Positions 24,063-33,904 are shown, counted from the first letter of the stretch. The stretch: 64,000 bases of DNA from Bacteroidia bacterium (GCA_041391665.1 JAWKNO010000001.1:434001-498000), one strand, 5' to 3'. Numbers and translations: made by a program. Notes: generated by a model from the letters alone, not told the origin.

Positions 24063-24704
24063 TTATTTAAAGGATTGGTTCCGGTGGAAAACGTCCTTTT
24101 CATCCACACAAAACATTTTTACATCCAGGATAGAATGGATGATAAACTGGTGAAGAGTTTCTACAAAACCGTAGGAAAATGACGGCACGTAGAAGTTTAA
24201 ATGGCCCATGCTACGCAGGGTATTGTCTGGTTTAAACCCGCTACATGTAATCACGGTAGCTCCTTTAGTCAGCGCAGCCTGTGCGCCTTTGAGTATATTG
24301 ATTGAGCTTCCCGAACTGCTGATGCAGATGGCGATATCCCCTTTTTCGGCAAACTGCTCTATAGGTATGGAAAAAACTTCGTCATAGCTATAGTCGTTGG
24401 CGATACAGGTAAGCACCGGTGCATCATTAAATGTAATTGCCTTTACACCACCGTTTTTCCAGAAATCCACCGCCAGGTGGCTCGCAACTCCCGCACTTCC
24501 TCCATTGCCAATGATCATGACTTTGCGCCCATTTTTTTGCGCTTCTACCAGCCATTGCGTCGAAAGGTCGAGCGCTGCGTCATAGGGAATCTCGTTTTCC
24601 TGATCGCTGGCTTTTGTATTGGAAAGAGCCTCCGTAAAGGACTCCGTATATCTGTTCCAGAATGTTTTACTATCCACGTTTGCCGGTTTTGTTATCTCAT
24701 TCAT
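24063..24704 (-). CDS. gmhA: SIS-domain sugar isomerase, sedoheptulose-7-phosphate isomerase-like
   Basis: The 213-residue single SIS domain contains VMIIGNGGSAGVASHLAVDF, ITFNDAPVLTCIANDYSYDE and ICISSSGSS, the GmhA pattern. GmhA turns sedoheptulose 7-phosphate into D-glycero-D-manno-heptose 7-phosphate, the first step to nucleotide-heptoses for LPS or glycans. It follows the flippase gene and a heptose kinase/nucleotidyltransferase gene, supporting that role, and has its own promoter-like box in the 47-base gap. Some relatives act on other phosphosugars. Confidence 0.82.
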   Translation of the reverse strand: MNEITKPANVDSKTFWNRYTESFTEALSNTKASDQENEIPYDAALDLSTQWLVEAQKNGRKVMIIGNGGSAGVASHLAVDFWKNGGVKAITFNDAPVLTCIANDYSYDEVFSIPIEQFAEKGDIAICISSSGSSINILKGAQAALTKGATVITCSGFKPDNTLRSMGHLNFYVPSFSYGFVETLHQFIIHSILDVKMFCVDEKDVFHRNQSFK

Positions 24705-24727
24705 AATCTTTGACTTGGTCCGGAGGG

Positions 24728-24758
24728 CAAATATACGTTTTTTTTACCGCCTTACGAA
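24728..24758 (-). promoter_or_regulatory. Promoter of the gmhA-like gene
   Basis: On the minus strand a TTCG (24758-24755), a 19-base spacer, then TATATTTG (24735-24728), an exact -7 consensus; 23 bases before the start codon. It overlaps the flippase 3' end and suggests independent expression of the isomerase. Confidence 0.55.
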
Positions 24759-26245
24759 CGCGAAATAAATCTGCCGAATATCTTCCTCAAAATGTCCACG
24801 ATCATATTGTTTATATCTGGTGAAATTTTTAACCAGAAAATCAACGGCAGATATACAGCTGTAACGATCGAAGACCTTACCAAAATATCGAGTAAATGAT
24901 TGCCTGTAGAAGGGATATTTAACCCCAAAATCAATACACCAACCGTTATCAAAATATTGAGTATCGTTTTTGTCGTAAATGGCTGCATCCCAAATTTATA
25001 ATAAACAAACACGCACCCAATGCCATTGTACAGAAAAAGTGAAAAGGCCGTTGCGATAGATGCGCCGGTGGCCCCATATACCGGGATCAGCATATAATTG
25101 GTAATCACTACAAGGATAAACAAAAGGACATTTGAATACAGGTCAAAACGATAATACCGCGAATTCATGATAATGGGGCGGTGAAGCCCGGTGATTATAT
25201 TAAAAATAGAACCTAAACCCAGGTATATGACTGAAGCGCGGCCGTCAGCGTATTTGGGAAGAAGACCAAAAAATGAATCGATATTTATCCATATTCCCAC
25301 AAAAACCAATGCCGCCACTACCAGATTGGTGATAGCTGTTTTTTGATACAAATCCTGTATGAGATCCATCCTTTTGACCTTCATATGGTTGGCGATCAGC
25401 GGGATCGTAATCGACCGTATCGACCGTGCCGGCATTTGGATAAGTACAGAAATGTAAAAAGCAATGGCATAGGTTGCCACAACCGTTTCTCCGACCAGCC
25501 ATCCCAGCATCAGTATGTCCACTTTGCTCACCAGCATATTGGTCATTTCTCCCAAAGAAGAAAACCAGCCGTAGTTGAGCATAATCCTGCCTATTCGGGC
25601 CTTCATCCAGTCAAAACCAATCGTTATATGCAGCTTTCGAAGCCATATCAGATAAACCAGAATGATAATTACCGGCACAAAAAAGCTAACAGTCATCCAG
25701 TTCAGGAACCCTCTGAATGTCAGATATTCGAAGTGCAGGAGAATAATCAATAGTGTCTGTGGCAACCGAAGGGCAATGTTATAAGCCATTGCAGGCACAA
25801 CCGTCTTCAGCAGAGACTGCGATATCGTAGAAAGTACCCGATAAAGTGTATAGGAAAGAATCAGCGGATAAATATATATATACTCATTCGTGAAAAGCGG
25901 AGATTTCGGGGCGTAATGAGCGATGATAAAAGGTTTTATCAACATTAGAATCAGACAGATACCTGCAAAACCTATTGCGCTATAGAGGATAATGAAAAAA
26001 ATAAACTTTCCTTCCTTGTCTTTCCTTTGGTAGAAATATGGGAAAAACCGCAGAATAATCCGCGTAATCCCCAGTTGGGAAAGCTCTGATCCCAGCACCA
26101 TAAAGGTCATGAGCAGTTCAATCAGCCCATACTGCCCTTGTGTCAGCCACTGATAGAAGAGAAGGGATTTATTTAACCATCCCAGGACTACGCCCAGATA
26201 GGTGTAGATGGTATTCTGGACACTTTGTCGCTGAACAATACCCAT
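24752..26245 (-). CDS. Polysaccharide flippase (Wzx-like, MVF superfamily)
   Basis: The 497-residue inner-membrane protein has about 12-14 hydrophobic segments, with Lys/Arg-rich cytoplasmic loops (FYQRKDKEGKF, ANHMKVKRMDLIQDLYQKTA). Pattern and length fit Wzx/RfbX exporters that flip lipid-linked sugars. It is in a glycan cluster, its start overlaps the previous gene's stop by one base, and no Wzy polymerase is seen nearby. Confidence 0.85.
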   Translation of the reverse strand: MGIVQRQSVQNTIYTYLGVVLGWLNKSLLFYQWLTQGQYGLIELLMTFMVLGSELSQLGITRIILRFFPYFYQRKDKEGKFIFFIILYSAIGFAGICLILMLIKPFIIAHYAPKSPLFTNEYIYIYPLILSYTLYRVLSTISQSLLKTVVPAMAYNIALRLPQTLLIILLHFEYLTFRGFLNWMTVSFFVPVIIILVYLIWLRKLHITIGFDWMKARIGRIMLNYGWFSSLGEMTNMLVSKVDILMLGWLVGETVVATYAIAFYISVLIQMPARSIRSITIPLIANHMKVKRMDLIQDLYQKTAITNLVVAALVFVGIWINIDSFFGLLPKYADGRASVIYLGLGSIFNIITGLHRPIIMNSRYYRFDLYSNVLLFILVVITNYMLIPVYGATGASIATAFSLFLYNGIGCVFVYYKFGMQPFTTKTILNILITVGVLILGLNIPSTGNHLLDILVRSSIVTAVYLPLIFWLKISPDINNMIVDILRKIFGRFISRS

Positions 26246-27765
26246 TATTTAAGCATGTGGCTGATCATTTTATTTAATTCAACCTTGGTTACCGGGCGTT
26301 CGTTGCCGAGAATATTGACAGCAAGCGCTCCTACACTGTTTCCGATAAAAGGAATCAGATCAGGCGGGCATTGTTTGTAAGCACAAAGTGAGGTTACTGA
26401 AAGCACCGCATCGCCTGCACCTACAGAATCTACCACGCTGGTCGCAAGTGCCGGTGCGCGATAAAATTGGCCGTTGTAGTAATACACCGATCCTTTTTGT
26501 CCGAGGGTAATGGTAATGGCTTCACAGCCCGTAGTCTCATTTAGTCGGTGAATAAGATCTTCCAGAAGACCGTATTTACTACCAAAAGGCAGGCGGATTT
26601 CGTTTTCGTCAATCGAAATATAGTCTGCACCCTGATATTTGGTGATATAGTTGTATCCGAAGTTGTTGCTGTTGGTCTGAGCATTAACCGAAACATATAT
26701 ATCAGCATTTGTCAGATATTCCTGCACCGCAGGAGTGATCATGCCATGCCCAAAATCCGAAATCAATACGATATCGTAATTCCCGATAATTGAGTCGAGA
26801 TATTCAATCATCTCATTTTCAACTGTTTCGGGTAGATTCGTATCATTCATATACGTGACCTCAAATACTTTGGTATTGAGGTATTCCGCAATATACCTGC
26901 GTTTGGCCGGTGTGGGGCCATCATTGCGGTAAAAATATTTTGCCGAAATTTCTTTTGCCAGCTTGGGTTTGATCACGTCAATCTGGTCGTTGTGGGTACC
27001 CAGACAGGTGACGAGATGAACCTCTTTGGCAAACTGGTTGAGGTGATTGGCAATGGCAAGTACCCCACCGGCAAATACTTCAGCGCGAATAAACTGGGTT
27101 GAAAGGGTAGGGGACTTGGAGGATTTACCCAGCGACCGAATGTAGTGATATTCGTCGATGATCGTATCTCCGATAACGAGCACCCGCACATCCGATAGAC
27201 TTTCTATGACATCAATAATTTCTTCAGCGGAATGGTTCTGCTTCAGATTGTGCATATAATCTTTTGCCGACTCATCCAGCGGACTGAAGTGTGCGTTGAT
27301 CAGATTGGAAGAAGAAAAAACAACTTCTTCTGTAAAATAAATATCGCCTCCTTCGGCTCTCACAGCTTCCACCTCCTTACGGATGTTGTCAGTAAGATCA
27401 TCTTCGAAGTTTTTGTAGTCCTGACCTTTTACATAGTAGTCAGGTTTTAGCAGATGAAGCGTTTCTACAGCGGTAGGCCAAAGGTTAATAGCCACATAGT
27501 CAATGACTTCCAGCGCAGCCAGCGTTTCAAGTCGCATTTGCTGGTTAAAAGCAGGGCGACCCGGGCCTTTATTTACCATGTGGTCGGGGGTGATGGTAAC
27601 CACCAGAATATCCGCAGCTTTTTTGGCTGCTTCGAAGTGTTTGATATGCCCCAGATGCATAAGGTCAAAACAGCCGTGGCAGTGTGCTACGGTATGACCT
27701 TCTGCTTTCAGACCTGAAATGATGTTTGCCAGATCTTCAAGTGCTACGATTTTGTCTTTATTCAT
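26245..27765 (-). CDS. Heptose-phosphate kinase/nucleotidyltransferase, reversed domain order
   Basis: This 506-residue two-domain enzyme has a cytidylyltransferase-like domain in residues 20-160 (HGCFDLMHLGHIKHF with HxGH at 37-40, MRLETLAALEVIDYV, and a SSSNLIN end motif). Residues 192-506 form a PfkB-family sugar kinase (VLVIGDTIIDEY, and the catalytic GAGDA in VVDSVGAGDAVLS). E. coli HldE has the same two activities with the kinase first. It likely phosphorylates heptose 7-phosphate and activates the product for glycan synthesis, in line with gmhA nearby. Overlaps both neighbours by 1-4 bases. Confidence 0.82.
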   Translation of the reverse strand: MNKDKIVALEDLANIISGLKAEGHTVAHCHGCFDLMHLGHIKHFEAAKKAADILVVTITPDHMVNKGPGRPAFNQQMRLETLAALEVIDYVAINLWPTAVETLHLLKPDYYVKGQDYKNFEDDLTDNIRKEVEAVRAEGGDIYFTEEVVFSSSNLINAHFSPLDESAKDYMHNLKQNHSAEEIIDVIESLSDVRVLVIGDTIIDEYHYIRSLGKSSKSPTLSTQFIRAEVFAGGVLAIANHLNQFAKEVHLVTCLGTHNDQIDVIKPKLAKEISAKYFYRNDGPTPAKRRYIAEYLNTKVFEVTYMNDTNLPETVENEMIEYLDSIIGNYDIVLISDFGHGMITPAVQEYLTNADIYVSVNAQTNSNNFGYNYITKYQGADYISIDENEIRLPFGSKYGLLEDLIHRLNETTGCEAITITLGQKGSVYYYNGQFYRAPALATSVVDSVGAGDAVLSVTSLCAYKQCPPDLIPFIGNSVGALAVNILGNERPVTKVELNKMISHMLK

Positions 27766-28754
27766 TTTTTCCCCAGATACTTAAACCAGTCCTTAGTAGC
27801 TTCTGCAATACTTGCAGGTTCCCAAAGTGGCGCTTCCCGCCAGTAATCAATATTGTCCAGCATGGTTTGTACGCCTTCTTCAAAACTCACTTTGGGTTCC
27901 CAATTGAGGATTTTTCGAATTTTGGAGGTGTCTGCGTAGGTACAATCCGGCTCTCCGGGCCGCTTGGGGATATATGTAACTTCTCCCCCCAGAAGCTCTA
28001 CCAGGCGGTTTACACTGTAAGTGCCGCCACTGCCTACATTCATCACTTCTCCGATGGCGGCATCTGTTTCTGAGGCTTTGATACAAGCCGCAGCGATGTC
28101 GGATACAAAGGTAAAGTCTCTGGTCTGAGTGCCATCGCCGACAACGGTGTAGGGTTTATTGTTGAGTTTTTGTGCGAGGAAAACGCCAAAAACGGCTCCA
28201 TAGGTTCCCGAAGTGCGGGAACGCGGGCCGTACACATTAAAAAAGCGGAGCGAAGTCGTCGCCAGGCCATATACTTTATGCCAATTGAGCACGTATTGTT
28301 CGCCGATCCACTTGGTGGTGGCATAGGGATACTCGGGACGAATTTCTGCTGTCTCCGGTGTCGGATATAGATCAGGGATACCAAAACATGAAGAAGAAGC
28401 TGCATAAATCAGTCGCTTCACACCCGCTTTCCGGCTGGCTTCCAGCACGTTGATGGTTCCGTCCACATTGGATTTGTGGTAATTGAGCGGTTGCTGGATG
28501 GAAGGCACAATATCGGCCAGTGCTGCGATATGGAATACTTTTTCCACGCCTGCAAAATAACTATCGATCGCCCCGTATTCTGCAATATCTGCGATATGAA
28601 CCGTGAGGTTGGGATTGGTTTTCTGATGTTCCAGATTCAACAACCTGCCGGTTGAAAGGTTGTCGATGACCACCACTTCTGCGCCTTTCGCAAGGAGGGC
28701 ATCCACAAGATGGCTGCCGATAAACCCGCAGCCTCCGGTTACTAATACTTTCAT
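27762..28754 (-). CDS. NAD-dependent nucleotide-sugar epimerase
   Basis: The 330-residue extended SDR has the NAD loop TGGCGFIGSHLV at the N-terminus, AASSSCFG, and the catalytic YPYATTKW (YxxxK). Close to UDP-glucose 4-epimerase/GalE-like family members of glycan clusters. Converts or dehydrates a nucleotide sugar; the exact one cannot be told. Four-base overlaps on both sides place it in the operon. Confidence 0.87.
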   Translation of the reverse strand: MKVLVTGGCGFIGSHLVDALLAKGAEVVVIDNLSTGRLLNLEHQKTNPNLTVHIADIAEYGAIDSYFAGVEKVFHIAALADIVPSIQQPLNYHKSNVDGTINVLEASRKAGVKRLIYAASSSCFGIPDLYPTPETAEIRPEYPYATTKWIGEQYVLNWHKVYGLATTSLRFFNVYGPRSRTSGTYGAVFGVFLAQKLNNKPYTVVGDGTQTRDFTFVSDIAAACIKASETDAAIGEVMNVGSGGTYSVNRLVELLGGEVTYIPKRPGEPDCTYADTSKIRKILNWEPKVSFEEGVQTMLDNIDYWREAPLWEPASIAEATKDWFKYLGKK

Positions 28755-29863
28755 GAATGGAAAAATCTTTCGATGGTATCACAAATATAATCAACCTCCT
28801 CGTCCAGGAGTTCGGGGAATACAGGCAGGCTCAGGATGGTATCCATCTGGCGCTCAGCTACCGGAAAATCTCCGCGTTGGTAGCCCAGATAAGCAGCGGC
28901 CTCCTGCAGGTGAATAGATATCGGATAATGCACTTTCGAATCCACGCCATTTTCCTTTAAAAAGGCCATCAGTTCATTTCTCCGGTCTGTCTGAATAATG
29001 AAAGTATGATAAACAGACTTCATACCCGGCCCGTCTTTAGGAACCCATACATACTGACTGATCCGATTCTGGTATTTCTCTGCAATCTCCCGGCGGCGGT
29101 TGTTCCACTGGTGTAAATATTTGAGTTTTACCTGAAGAATCGCCGCCTGAATCGCATCAAGTCGGGAGTTGTAGCTCCAGAACTCGCACTCATCGCGGTT
29201 TTTCAGTCCGTGGTTACGGGCTTTGAGAAGGTATTGGTAGAGGTTTTCATCATTGGTGGTGATCATCCCGCCGTCTCCGACGGCGTTGAGGTTTTTCAGC
29301 GGGTGAAGGCTGAATCCTCCGGCGATTCCGAAGGAACCGACCGGCTGACCATGGTAAGTAGCCCCTACCGCCTGTGCGCAGTCTTCGATGACATACAACC
29401 CGTGTTTTTGGGCGATTTGAAGGATGGGCGCCAAATCTGCCGGTCGGCCCGTCAGGTGTACCGGTGCAATGGCTTTGGTACGCGGAGTAATCGCCTGCTC
29501 GAGTTTTTCGGGATCAATATTGTAATCGTCCCGTACGTCTGCGAAAACAGGGGTAGCGCCAATCAGGGCAATGGAAGATGCTGAGGCGAGGAAAGAGTTG
29601 GGAGGAACGATCACCTCGTCCCCTGCGCCGATACAGAGGCCGCGCATGACCAGAAATAATGCATCTGTGCCATTATTTACCCCTACAGCGTATTTTGTTC
29701 CGCAGAGCTCGGCAAAATCTGCTTCAAACCGGGAAACCCTTTCACCCAGAATATACATGCCGCTATCCAGCACTTTTTCAATTTCGGCCATTACTTCCTC
29801 TTTGTAGAGCGAAGCCTGAATGCCGATATTGACATAGGGAATCTGTCTTTGTACTACCTGCAT
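28751..29863 (-). CDS. DegT/DnrJ/EryC1/StrS sugar aminotransferase
   Basis: The 370-residue PLP enzyme shows NNGTDALFLVMRGL, the VIEDCAQAVGATY loop and the HPLKNLNAVGDGG site with the PLP-binding Lys. Such enzymes add an amino group to keto nucleotide sugars made by the nearby epimerases/dehydratases. Ends with RQMDTILSLPVFPEL, usual for the family. Position in the operon: 3 bases after the next epimerase gene upstream. Confidence 0.9.
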   Translation of the reverse strand: MQVVQRQIPYVNIGIQASLYKEEVMAEIEKVLDSGMYILGERVSRFEADFAELCGTKYAVGVNNGTDALFLVMRGLCIGAGDEVIVPPNSFLASASSIALIGATPVFADVRDDYNIDPEKLEQAITPRTKAIAPVHLTGRPADLAPILQIAQKHGLYVIEDCAQAVGATYHGQPVGSFGIAGGFSLHPLKNLNAVGDGGMITTNDENLYQYLLKARNHGLKNRDECEFWSYNSRLDAIQAAILQVKLKYLHQWNNRRREIAEKYQNRISQYVWVPKDGPGMKSVYHTFIIQTDRRNELMAFLKENGVDSKVHYPISIHLQEAAAYLGYQRGDFPVAERQMDTILSLPVFPELLDEEVDYICDTIERFFHS

Positions 29864-29866
29864 GGG

Positions 29867-30862
29867 TTATTTTAAATGAATTTTTTGCATCAGCTTGACA
29901 TTGAAATATTTAGGGTTTTCAAGCGGCTGAGGCAGAAGACCATTGTCAAAAGCAATTTTTAGATCTCTGACGGCATCGTCAATGGTATGTTTGGCTTCAA
30001 AGCCGATTTCCTCTTTGATCTTCTGTGAAGACACGTGATAAGATCTGTGATCGTCGGTAGGGGAGGTGATGACATTGACCTGAGGGCCTACTACTTTTTT
30101 AACGATTTCGGCCAGCTCGGCTACCGGGTGATTTTCGTATCCTGCATTGTAAATCTTTCCGGCAATTTTTTCATCGGGAAGCTCAAGCAGCATACAATAC
30201 AAATCGGTCATATCCTCAATATGGATATTCGGACGTTTTTGCTCTCCGCCAAAAACGGTAATCTCGCCTTTATTGATTGCGAGGTTGGTGAGAATATTTA
30301 CCACCAGGTCAAGTCGCTGGCGGGGAGAATAACCACAGACAGTGGAAGGCCGGATCGTAATCGTGGTGAAATCGTCGGACTGGTATTTTGCGAGGATATC
30401 TTCGCACATCGCCTTAAACTTTGAGTAGTCAGTCAACGGCTCCAGTGTCATTTCTTCCGTCACATTTGGCTCATCCTTAATGCCATAAACACTGGATGAC
30501 GACGCGTAGATAAACCGCTTCACACCGGCTTCCCTGGAAATCTGAACCATCGGCTCAAATGCGTCGAGGTTAATGGATTTTCCCAGTTCCGGATTCAGGT
30601 CGAAGCTCGGATCATTGGAAATGCAGGCCAGGTGAATGACCGCATCATGTCCGGGGATTGTTTTGCGGAGGATTGCCTGATCCCGGATATCACCTGTAAC
30701 TTTGGTGAGTCTTGGATGATCCGCAAGGACGTCTTCGCCGTAGATCATCAGGTCGAGAACGGTAACTGAGTAACCCCTGCGGAGGAGTTTGGGTACCAAT
30801 ACGGCACCTACATATCCGGCACCGCCTGTGATGAATATGTTCTGAAGTTTGTTTTTGCTCAT
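29867..30862 (-). CDS. NAD-dependent epimerase/dehydratase
   Basis: The 331-residue extended SDR has ITGGAGYVGAVLVPKLL, HLACISNDPSFDL, ASSSSVYG and TDYSKFKAMCE (YxxxK). ISNDPSFDLN is typical of a group found with LPS and capsule loci. Substrate unknown. It starts 68 bases after the acetyltransferase gene end; a TAAATTCG sequence in that gap (minus strand, near 30893-30900) may be a weak internal promoter. Confidence 0.87.
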   Translation of the reverse strand: MSKNKLQNIFITGGAGYVGAVLVPKLLRRGYSVTVLDLMIYGEDVLADHPRLTKVTGDIRDQAILRKTIPGHDAVIHLACISNDPSFDLNPELGKSINLDAFEPMVQISREAGVKRFIYASSSSVYGIKDEPNVTEEMTLEPLTDYSKFKAMCEDILAKYQSDDFTTITIRPSTVCGYSPRQRLDLVVNILTNLAINKGEITVFGGEQKRPNIHIEDMTDLYCMLLELPDEKIAGKIYNAGYENHPVAELAEIVKKVVGPQVNVITSPTDDHRSYHVSSQKIKEEIGFEAKHTIDDAVRDLKIAFDNGLLPQPLENPKYFNVKLMQKIHLK

Positions 30863-30930
30863 TTTACAAAAAACATTCGGTTATTACTGACCCGCGAATT
30901 TACAGCAATTGCGGGGAAATTGAAATATAA

Positions 30931-31572
30931 TCACGTAACCTTCAGCAGTTTTGCAGGGACCCCTGCCCATATCTCTCCTGCCGGTACTTTTTTTAACACT
31001 ACAGATCCTGCGCCGATGTATGCGCCTTCTCCGACTTCTGCATCCGGAAGAAATATGGCCCCCGTTCCCACAAATACATCCCGCCTGATGATTACCCGCC
31101 CGCTTGTGTGCACGCCGGGTGAAATGACTACCCCATCTTCAATCTCATTGTCATGGTCAATGGTCGCTCCCGTGAGAATATTGACAGCGTTGCCGATTAC
31201 ACTTCCCGTAACGATAACTGCGCCGGGTGAAACTACAACGCCCTCTCCCATCCTTACGTCTGAATCTATATGTGCGGTTGGGTGGATGGTATTAATAAGC
31301 TTCAAGCCAAGCGATTTGATCTTTTGCCCTACTTCACGGCGAAATTGATTGTGTGCAAAAGCTGCAATTCCTCCTTCTATATTGTATTTGACCATTAATT
31401 CAGGCAAATCAATCATTCCCCCTAATACTTCTTTGTCTCTGATTTTCACGCCTTTTTTTGCCGGATCGTCATCCAGAAAGCCAACCACATGGTATTTTTT
31501 TTCTGCCTCGACAATTTCAAGCACTACTTTTGCCTGGCCTTTGGGGTTTGCGCCTACGATGACGATGTTCAT
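30931..31572 (-). CDS. PglD/NeuD-like sugar O/N-acyltransferase
   Basis: The 213-residue protein has an N-terminal PglD-type Rossmann part (IVIVGANPKGQAKVVLEIV, HVVGFLDDDP) and a C-terminal left-handed beta-helix of hexapeptides (HIDSDVRMGEGVVVSPGAVI through GAGSVVLKKV). It acetylates a sugar, possibly the amino sugar made by the DegT enzyme two genes away. Overlaps the glycosyltransferase gene end by 4 bases. Confidence 0.88.
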   Translation of the reverse strand: MNIVIVGANPKGQAKVVLEIVEAEKKYHVVGFLDDDPAKKGVKIRDKEVLGGMIDLPELMVKYNIEGGIAAFAHNQFRREVGQKIKSLGLKLINTIHPTAHIDSDVRMGEGVVVSPGAVIVTGSVIGNAVNILTGATIDHDNEIEDGVVISPGVHTSGRVIIRRDVFVGTGAIFLPDAEVGEGAYIGAGSVVLKKVPAGEIWAGVPAKLLKVT

Positions 31573-32816
31573 GACTGGATAAGTCTTTGATATAATTGTG
31601 TGATACGTGGGATATGCCTGCTGAGTGAAAGTTCCCGGCGATATTTATCTACATTTTTTTGCAATTGTTCGTAATCCAGGCTGCGAAGTTTTTCGCCCAA
31701 ATCGGGTATATCACTTTTGGAAACGGCCACGCCTGAATTTTTTCGCATCACAATCCACCATTGATAAAAAATGTCGCGGGAAATAATCACAGGTATGCCT
31801 GCTTCGAGAAAATTAAACATCTTAAGGGAGGTCGCATATTTCATTTTGTCTTCCTTCAGATCGCTGTCTTCTGCAAAAAACGGAAGGATACCAAAATGAT
31901 ACTTTGCCAGTTCTTGCGTCAGTGCATCGTTGTCAACGGGTTTGTGCATGTGGAAAAATGGGTTTTTAGCTGCAATCCCGTAGTATTCTTCATAGTCTGG
32001 TGGGAGTGTGGAAGGGCTTGGATACACATGGAAGTGAATTCCCTGCCGGCTCAGTGATTCGATCAAATGGTGAAACTGCAATATACCAAACTGCCTTCTG
32101 TCCCGGTGTGAACCGGCAAGTCCGCCTGCATATACCACATGTATCCCATCTTTCAACGTTTTGCCTTCCTGCGGCATCAGGCTGTCGTCATCGCAAAAGA
32201 GCGGGAAAAACATCGTTTGCGGGCGTTTTTTTATGCCATATTTTAAATACCCGGCACGCGGTTCGAGGCTTTGTCCAATAACCCAATCAGCTTCTGTGAG
32301 ACAGTCTTTTTCATAGACCAATTCTTTTTTTGCCCATGCATAAGGGGGGGTAAGTCCGTGATACGTGACCACTACGTCCTGCATGTCCAGAATAAAAGGT
32401 TTATGGGTAAATTTTCGCCCGATTTCGGGATAAAAACATTTGGGAGCGAATGCGTGGATGACGTCAATATGCCCGATATTTTGGAGGACAGATTTTAGAT
32501 GCCAGGCATTGCGGTATGTAAATTCACGGCTGAAATGCCCGCCTGCAAATTCCGGTACGTAACCATCCTGATGGCAGACAAGTACTACTTCGAATGCAGG
32601 ATTTCTCCCCACCCATTTGGCCATACGACCGGCTCTGGCAGGAATAAGTTCACAGAGATAGACGATGATTTTCCGATCCTGTTTTTTTTCAGGAGAATGG
32701 CGCCACAGATTTCTTATCTGGAAGAGCAAAAAATCAAAAGCAGAACTCACCACCAGGCCCATTTTCCTGCGGATTTTTATCATAAGAATTTTGGCGGAAG
32801 CGATCCGGTTGCTCAT
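31569..32816 (-). CDS. Glycosyltransferase, GT-B type
   Basis: This 415-residue protein has two Rossmann-like halves. The second contains VVYAGGLAGSH, IHFHVYPS, and FNFLEAGIPVIIS, where the acidic residue contacts the donor sugar in GT4/GT1-like enzymes. It has one basic hydrophobic N-terminal region but no clear membrane anchor. It transfers a sugar in the surface glycan pathway. Four-base overlaps with the sulfotransferase and acetyltransferase genes. Confidence 0.75.
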   Translation of the reverse strand: MSNRIASAKILMIKIRRKMGLVVSSAFDFLLFQIRNLWRHSPEKKQDRKIIVYLCELIPARAGRMAKWVGRNPAFEVVLVCHQDGYVPEFAGGHFSREFTYRNAWHLKSVLQNIGHIDVIHAFAPKCFYPEIGRKFTHKPFILDMQDVVVTYHGLTPPYAWAKKELVYEKDCLTEADWVIGQSLEPRAGYLKYGIKKRPQTMFFPLFCDDDSLMPQEGKTLKDGIHVVYAGGLAGSHRDRRQFGILQFHHLIESLSRQGIHFHVYPSPSTLPPDYEEYYGIAAKNPFFHMHKPVDNDALTQELAKYHFGILPFFAEDSDLKEDKMKYATSLKMFNFLEAGIPVIISRDIFYQWWIVMRKNSGVAVSKSDIPDLGEKLRSLDYEQLQKNVDKYRRELSLSRHIPRITQLYQRLIQS

Positions 32817-33808
32817 AGGGCCAGAATATTTTTTTCGTTGAGCGACTGTGTGATAAAATCGTAGTCCGGGCGGAAATTTTCTATAGTTTGATTGATCGTC
32901 GCCAATTCCTGATCAGAGAGATGTTTTTTCCACTTTTTGAGTGGATCTCCGGAAGTGGAGGTATTGATAACCTTTAGCCCGGATGTTTTGATTTTTTCTG
33001 AATGGTTGTGATGTGCGGGATTGAGATCAAGAAAGTCGAATAATTTTCCCAGCACTTCTGATTGCCGATTGACCAGATCTTCGTAGCTGATAATTCGCAC
33101 CGAATCTTCAGGAAGTGAAAGCAGATCGCGAAGTCCTAATGCATTCAGGCGAATCCACATTTCCGGTATCACAGAAAAATCGCCCGGGTAACAACGATCT
33201 GGAATCACGCCCTCCGGCGTAATATCTTCAGAAAATCGGGTATAACAGCCTTTGGGATCCTGTGGGATATAGTTGATCCTTTTCAGTAATTCGTATTCCC
33301 TGTCAAAAAACACCTTTGTACTGGCGCAGTGCCCTTCAATGGATCGAATGATCAGGACAATTTTGGACTGAGGGAAAAGCGTGTGGATGTAGCGAAGTTT
33401 GTTGGTAAGATGCGGCGATTTATTGACGGGAATGAGGTGATCCCAGTCGTAGGAAAACGCCCCTGACCCAAACCGGAAAAGATTGCTCACCCGCATGAGA
33501 TACCGGCGTCCCGATTTTGCATCGGCAATAAACCGGTCAAAATAATGCGCCATATTGGTGGCTGCGGAGAAAGATGCATGCGATTCGTCGCGGTGCATAC
33601 AATAGCCTACACATGGTGCTTCACCTATCGCTGACCAGATATCGTTGAGCTCCATTCCGATCTTGAGAAGCTGCGGGTGCTGGCTGATTTTATCGACCAG
33701 CAGCGAAGTTCCGCTGCGCATGCAGCCGGCAATAAATAGCGGTGCGGGGAAAACCTTGGGAGGAATTTCCGTTTCGAGCCGTAAGAACTTTCGCAGGGAT
33801 TCATTCAT
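32813..33808 (-). CDS. Sulfotransferase family protein
   Basis: The 331-residue protein has the PAPS-binding loop in FIAGCMRSGTSLLVDKI (near 26-42) and KIVLIIRSIEGHCAST, which fits the 3'-phosphate-binding Arg/Ser element. It would move sulfate from PAPS to a sugar or other acceptor. It is the first gene of the glycan operon, so the glycan may be sulfated; no PAPS synthesis gene is seen here. A TAATTTCG sequence at 33824-33831 (minus strand) is a possible promoter box. Confidence 0.82.
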   Translation of the reverse strand: MNESLRKFLRLETEIPPKVFPAPLFIAGCMRSGTSLLVDKISQHPQLLKIGMELNDIWSAIGEAPCVGYCMHRDESHASFSAATNMAHYFDRFIADAKSGRRYLMRVSNLFRFGSGAFSYDWDHLIPVNKSPHLTNKLRYIHTLFPQSKIVLIIRSIEGHCASTKVFFDREYELLKRINYIPQDPKGCYTRFSEDITPEGVIPDRCYPGDFSVIPEMWIRLNALGLRDLLSLPEDSVRIISYEDLVNRQSEVLGKLFDFLDLNPAHHNHSEKIKTSGLKVINTSTSGDPLKKWKKHLSDQELATINQTIENFRPDYDFITQSLNEKNILAL

Positions 33809-33904
33809 GCCGCTTAGATTCGACTGCGAAATTACAAAAATTCAATTTAACTGTTTACAGAAACCTGTTTTTGGAAAGATAGATTACGGATATATCCTTC
33901 CCTT

